Part shown: in pieces, positions 60,801 to 64,000 of the stretch
Layout of the letters: each line of letters opens with the position of its first letter
Position numbering within the stretch: the stretch's first letter is position 1
NCBI RefSeq assembly: GCF_016342275.1
Contig: NZ_JAEIOT010000011.1
Span: 1-64,000, forward strand
DNA length: 64,000 bases
From: Corynebacterium marambiense
Lineage (GTDB): Bacteria; Actinomycetota; Actinomycetes; Mycobacteriales; Mycobacteriaceae
Reading direction: 5' to 3'
The notes under the pieces: generated by a model
Database searches by the model: none
What the model was told of the DNA's origin: nothing
Seen by the model: the letters and a program-made list of their open reading frames with translations, nothing else
Translations under genes and position numbers: made by a program

Positions 60801-61769
60801 ATGACCGAGCGTGAGTTCATCCGGGAGGGCATCTTCCGCTACCCCGCGGGCCTCGTCCGGGTATCCGACCACCCGACCGAAGCGACAGAGCCGTTTTACT
60901 CCCGCATCGTTGCCGCAGTCCGCGCGCTGATGGGGGCCCAGGACATCACCATCACCATCGAGGGCGTCGAGAATGTCCCCACGGAGGGTGGCGCGCTCCT
61001 CGCCTACAACCACACCGGCTACTACGACTTCATCTTCGGTGGCGTCGCCGGATACTTCCGTGGTCGCAGGCTGGTGCGTTTCATGGCGAAACGCGAGATC
61101 TACGATGTCCCCGTCGTCGGGTGGTTCATGAACCGCATGCGTCACATCCGCGTGGACCGCTCCGCCGGTCGGGGGGCCCTCGACGAAGCCGTGAACCGGC
61201 TCCGCGGGGGTCAGCTCGTCGGTATCTTCCCAGAGGGGACCATCTCCCGCAGTTTCGAGATGGACCGGTTCAAGACCGGTGCCGCCCGCATCGCGAAGGC
61301 CGCCGACGTGCCCCTCATCCCCGTTGCCATGTGGGGCTCGCAGCGCATCATCAGCAAGGGCGTTCCCCGGAACCTCGGACGCAAGCACATCCCCGTCTGG
61401 ATCCGCATTGGCGAGCCCCTCTCCGCGGCCGGGGATCCCATCGAGGTCACCGACACCCTGCGGCATGCCGTCGCCGAACTTCTCGACGGCGTGCGCGCCG
61501 ACTACGCCGCAGAGTACGGCGACTTCGCGGGCGCGCCCTGGATGCCCGCGTCCCTCGGCGGCAGCGCGCCCACCCTCGAGGAGGCTGCCGTGATTACCGC
61601 CGAGAAAAAGCAGGCGCGCGCAGACAAAAAGGCAGCCCGGGCGGCCGCACGGGCGGATCGACGGGCGGATTTCGCGCTTGAGAAGATCACCGAACATGGC
61701 CGTGCACTCCCGGCCCGGCTCCACCGCGCTTTCGCCCGGCTGGGGGCTTTCCTCCGGGGACTCCGGTGA
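60801..61769 (+). CDS. PlsC-like 1-acylglycerol-3-phosphate acyltransferase
   Basis: A 322-aa membrane-associated acyltransferase. The catalytic NHTGYYDF is the H-x4-D motif and FPEGTIS the glycerol-phosphate motif, both in PlsC spacing. A charged, Lys/Arg/Ala-rich C-terminal tail (about residues 255-305) follows. It probably makes phosphatidic acid or acylates a related glycolipid. ATG 60801 is consistent with AGGACC about 8 nt upstream. It overlaps the next HAD gene by 4 nt (GTGA), so they are an operon, as in C. glutamicum next to serS. Confidence 0.88.
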   Translation: MTEREFIREGIFRYPAGLVRVSDHPTEATEPFYSRIVAAVRALMGAQDITITIEGVENVPTEGGALLAYNHTGYYDFIFGGVAGYFRGRRLVRFMAKREIYDVPVVGWFMNRMRHIRVDRSAGRGALDEAVNRLRGGQLVGIFPEGTISRSFEMDRFKTGAARIAKAADVPLIPVAMWGSQRIISKGVPRNLGRKHIPVWIRIGEPLSAAGDPIEVTDTLRHAVAELLDGVRADYAAEYGDFAGAPWMPASLGGSAPTLEEAAVITAEKKQARADKKAARAAARADRRADFALEKITEHGRALPARLHRAFARLGAFLRGLR

Positions 61770-62590
61770 AACGCCCCTTGCTCGTCGGAAGCGACATCGA
61801 CGGCACCCTGATCACCACCGCCGACCGGGTCAGCCCCCGCACGCGTGAGTGTCTTAGCCGGTTCATCGACGCCGGGGGAGTTCTGGCCCTCGCGACGGGT
61901 CGGCCGCCGCGCTGGCTGCTCCCCGTCCTCGAGCAGTTACCGGTCCGCCCGATGGCCGTGTGCGCCAACGGGGCCGTCCTCTACGACAGTGCGGCGGACC
62001 GCATCATCGACACTCACCCGCTGCTCCCCGATCAGCTGCGGGCCATCGTTGACACCGCCCGGTCGGTCCTCGCCGACGACGGTGGCGTGGGCGTCGCGGT
62101 GGAACGTGCCGGAACGAGCGCCTTCGATCCCCAGCCTGAGCTCTTCATCATCGCCCCCGAGTGGGCACACGCCTGGCCGGCCATCGACTTCGGTGAGGCA
62201 GACGAGGACGATCTGCTCGCCGCGCCCGCGATCAAGCTTCTGCTCCGCAACGAGGCGCTGGATAGTGCGGACATGTACCGGCGCCTCGCACCGGCTATTC
62301 CCCCGGAGATGGCGCACCTGACCTACTCCGTCAGTGAGGGACTCCTTGAGGTCGCCGCGCCGGATATCACGAAGGCCGTTGGGCTCCGCGAGATCGCCCG
62401 CACCCTGGGGATTCCAGCCGAGCGGGTCATCTGCTTCGGTGACATGCCCAACGACACCGAAATGCTCCGCTGGGCCGGTACAGGCATCGCGATGGGTAAC
62501 GCCGCGCCCGAATTAAAGGACATTGCCGACGAGTCGACCGCCACCAATGACGAAGACGGGCTGGCGGCCGTACTGGAGCGCTGGTACTGA
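61766..62590 (+). CDS. HAD-superfamily hydrolase, Cof type
   Basis: A 274-aa phosphatase-like protein of HAD subfamily IIB. Motif I is VGSDIDGTLITT, motif II LATGRPP, the Lys motif lies in KAVGLREIARTLGI, and motif IV is CFGDMPNDTEML. The Cof-type alpha/beta cap is in the middle. GTG 61766 overlaps the acyltransferase stop. It may act on a phosphorylated metabolite; the substrate is unknown. Confidence 0.88.
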   Translation: MKRPLLVGSDIDGTLITTADRVSPRTRECLSRFIDAGGVLALATGRPPRWLLPVLEQLPVRPMAVCANGAVLYDSAADRIIDTHPLLPDQLRAIVDTARSVLADDGGVGVAVERAGTSAFDPQPELFIIAPEWAHAWPAIDFGEADEDDLLAAPAIKLLLRNEALDSADMYRRLAPAIPPEMAHLTYSVSEGLLEVAAPDITKAVGLREIARTLGIPAERVICFGDMPNDTEMLRWAGTGIAMGNAAPELKDIADESTATNDEDGLAAVLERWY

Positions 62591-62860
62591 GCAGCTTGCG
62601 GAAACGCTGCCGATGATGAAACTCGTTTATAGTAGCTCCATTGCCGTGAAACGAAATCGGATTTTCGGAGATAGTACTTCTGCCGGAACAGGGCCATGCT
62701 CGGCGTCACGGACACGGTCGGCCCGACCGCCTGCCGACAGGCAGAACGGGATCGGGTGCGGCTCCCTGTTCCGACTGTCACCTGTACGAAGCTACGGTGT
62801 GGCGGCAGGGCCGGGAATCGATCGCCTCCACGGCCCACCGCCACCGGAAAATGGGGAACG
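62591..62860. other. control region of the TetR gene
   Basis: About 270 nt. The first 100 nt (to about 62690) are AT-richer, with TTTATAGTAG as a possible promoter element. No gene or clear palindrome was found. Confidence 0.35.
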
Positions 62861-62893
62861 GTGAAAAACGCCAGGGATGCAAGAGGTAGAGCC

Positions 62894-63538
62894 GTGAGCG
62901 GTCGGCGCGGTCGTCCGCTCACGGTATCCCGCGACAAGGTCATTGAGATCACCGCACGCCAGATCCGGGACAATGGTGCGGATGGCTTCTCGATGCGGGG
63001 AGTGGCCGAGGAGATCGGTGTCACCGCCATGGCGCTCTACCATCACTTCGACAGCAAGAACGCCCTCATCGCGGAAGCGTTCCTCCGAACTCTGGAGGTA
63101 CGGACACCCACGGAGCTCCCCGACGATCCGGTGGAACGGATAGTCGCCATTGCCTTGGAGATCATCGACCAGCTCGAGAGCTTCCCCTTCGCCAAGGAGA
63201 TGATGATCTCCGGTGAGGACACGTCCATCGTCTTCGGGGCCCTCTACAGTGAATTCGCCAGGATCGCCCACGATTCTGGGGCTCCCGGCGAGGCCATCGT
63301 CCGGAGCGTGCAGTCGCTGCGCCGCATCATCGTCGGCGAGGTCATCGCCCGCCAGGTGGACAGTGCCGCATCTGCCGCGGGCAAGTCGTTCTACCTCGGC
63401 GACTCCCTCCCGGAGTCACTGCCCTGGGACCCCGAGCGGGCGGCCCGTCTCCTCGAGGAAGGCGCGCGTTCCTACTCCGTCGACGAGCTCCTGCGCATCG
63501 TTGCCATGGACATGCTCGGCGAACACGCGCGGAGCTGA
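62894..63538 (+). CDS. TetR-family transcriptional regulator with TetR_C-like domain
   Basis: A 214-aa regulator starting SGRRGRPLTVSRDKVIEITARQ (after the start codon; shown split from the rest). The helix-turn-helix is FSMRGVAEEIGVTAMALYHHF at about residues 36-56. The effector domain spans about 75-210. GTG 62894 has AGAGGTAG upstream; GTG 62861 is an alternative that adds 11 residues. It is followed by a bidirectional hairpin. The neighbouring LGFP gene is convergent, so the target is not obvious. Confidence 0.82.
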   Translation: MSGRRGRPLTVSRDKVIEITARQIRDNGADGFSMRGVAEEIGVTAMALYHHFDSKNALIAEAFLRTLEVRTPTELPDDPVERIVAIALEIIDQLESFPFAKEMMISGEDTSIVFGALYSEFARIAHDSGAPGEAIVRSVQSLRRIIVGEVIARQVDSAASAAGKSFYLGDSLPESLPWDPERAARLLEEGARSYSVDELLRIVAMDMLGEHARS

Positions 63539-63559
63539 CGCCCCGGACAGGTTGTTCGG

Positions 63560-63602
63560 ACACCGGGAGGGGGCGGCTCGCCGAGCCACCCCCTCCCGGT
63601 GT
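63560..63602. terminator. 20-bp hairpin between convergent genes
   Basis: Bases 63560-63579 pair with 63583-63602 with one C-A mismatch, around a 3-nt loop. There is no T-run, but the position between converging TetR and LGFP genes fits a bidirectional terminator. Confidence 0.75.
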
Positions 63603-63615
63603 GGTGTCCTGGGAA

Positions 63616-64000
63616 TCAGGATTCGTGGATTTGGACGTCACCGGTCGCCGGGTCGAAGGTGATCCACCCGCCCTGGAAGTCGGTGCGGATCAGATTGCCG
63701 TCCCGGTACTCTTCGTTGACGGGCATGCCCAGCGGGCCGGCGTCGAAGCCCTGCGCCGCCCACGCGTCACCGATCGCGCCCCAGATGGCGTGCGTACCGG
63801 TCTCGGGGGAGGACACGACCAGTCCACCGTCGAACGGCGTCACTTCGATGCGCGAGTTCCGCTCACCGACGGGCGTCGCGACCTGTGTGCCGCCGCGCTG
63901 GGAACCGAGCACCGGGCCGACTGCGGTGGTGACCCGGTCCCAGGCGCCCTTCACCTTAGGGTTGCTGCTGAATGACACGGCCTTGTCGACGAGGGCAGGG
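63616..64000 (-). CDS. LGFP-repeat cell-envelope protein (5'-truncated by window edge)
   Basis: The C-terminal 128 residues or so of a larger protein. An LGFP-type repeat is visible: WGAIGDAWAAQGFDAGPLGMP followed by EEYRDGNLIRTDFQGGWITFD (here split). LGFP repeats are found at the C-terminus of corynebacterial envelope proteins such as mycolyltransferases and amidases and are thought to bind the cell wall. The upstream residues, with VATPVGERNSRIEV, suggest a preceding domain of unknown type. The start lies beyond base 64000, so the full product cannot be named. Confidence 0.75.
   Translation of the reverse strand, partial: PALVDKAVSFSSNPKVKGAWDRVTTAVGPVLGSQRGGTQVATPVGERNSRIEVTPFDGGLVVSSPETGTHAIWGAIGDAWAAQGFDAGPLGMPVNEEYRDGNLIRTDFQGGWITFDPATGDVQIHES

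Noticed and set aside
59128..60801. 557-codon frame antisense to serS
   Set aside because: It is the GC-driven reverse shadow of serS, which has all its motifs.

Overview
The window looks like a Corynebacterium chromosome, or a very close relative. The backbone is GC-rich. It carries an HrrSA-type two-component system, Lsr2, LGFP-repeat and LCP proteins, and the recognisable order sodA-msrA ... ldh ... glpQ-like ... LCP ... pheA ... zincin peptidase-septum formation-FarR-type GntR-serS-acyltransferase-HAD. From memory this matches the corynebacterial core genome. Many starts show a TAnnnT -10 box ending 6-8 nt before the start codon with no Shine-Dalgarno sequence, the leaderless layout common in this group.

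Layout. 0-2.6 kb: an AbiE type IV toxin-antitoxin pair with a perfect inverted-repeat operator. 3.1-6.5 kb: a MacB/FtsX-type ABC exporter. 6.7-10.4 kb: an RluA-family pseudouridine synthase, a 50-aa small protein, a luciferase-like monooxygenase, a tandem universal stress protein and a GlsB/YeaQ-type membrane protein. 10.6-16.3 kb: TetR, a YidC paralogue, class E sortase with a 50-aa membrane protein, a DUF2020-type lipoprotein, and HrrSA. 16.5-19.7 kb: Lsr2, a DUF6474-type protein and a RecB-like nuclease. 19.7-25.6 kb: a polytopic membrane protein, a divergent MFS/LysR pair, superoxide dismutase, MsrA and a HAD hydrolase. 25.7-34.9 kb: a decayed DUF6891-like gene, ldh, an anchored CHAP hydrolase, glycerophosphodiesterase, DUF5926, LCP, a CPBP protease, amidase and pheA.

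35.0-51.2 kb is an AT-richer block inserted after pheA. It encodes a surface-polysaccharide system: two types of nucleotide-sugar dehydrogenase, WecB, a 981-aa GT2-GT4 fusion, a membrane-anchored MurG-like transferase, two further GT4 enzymes, a Wzm/Wzt-type ABC exporter, and a tandem pair of alpha/beta-hydrolase-like proteins of which one has lost its whole triad. Degenerate IS5-family transposase sequence lies in the middle. The inferred flow is UDP-sugar activation, assembly on a membrane carrier, ABC export and, perhaps, attachment to the wall by LCP. 51.5-54.8 kb is a second GC-rich FtsX-type ABC pair. 55.3-57.1 kb is a stand-alone AT-rich SIR2 gene that looks like a defence gene. From 57.1 kb the conserved GC-rich backbone resumes and runs to a truncated LGFP-repeat gene at the right edge.
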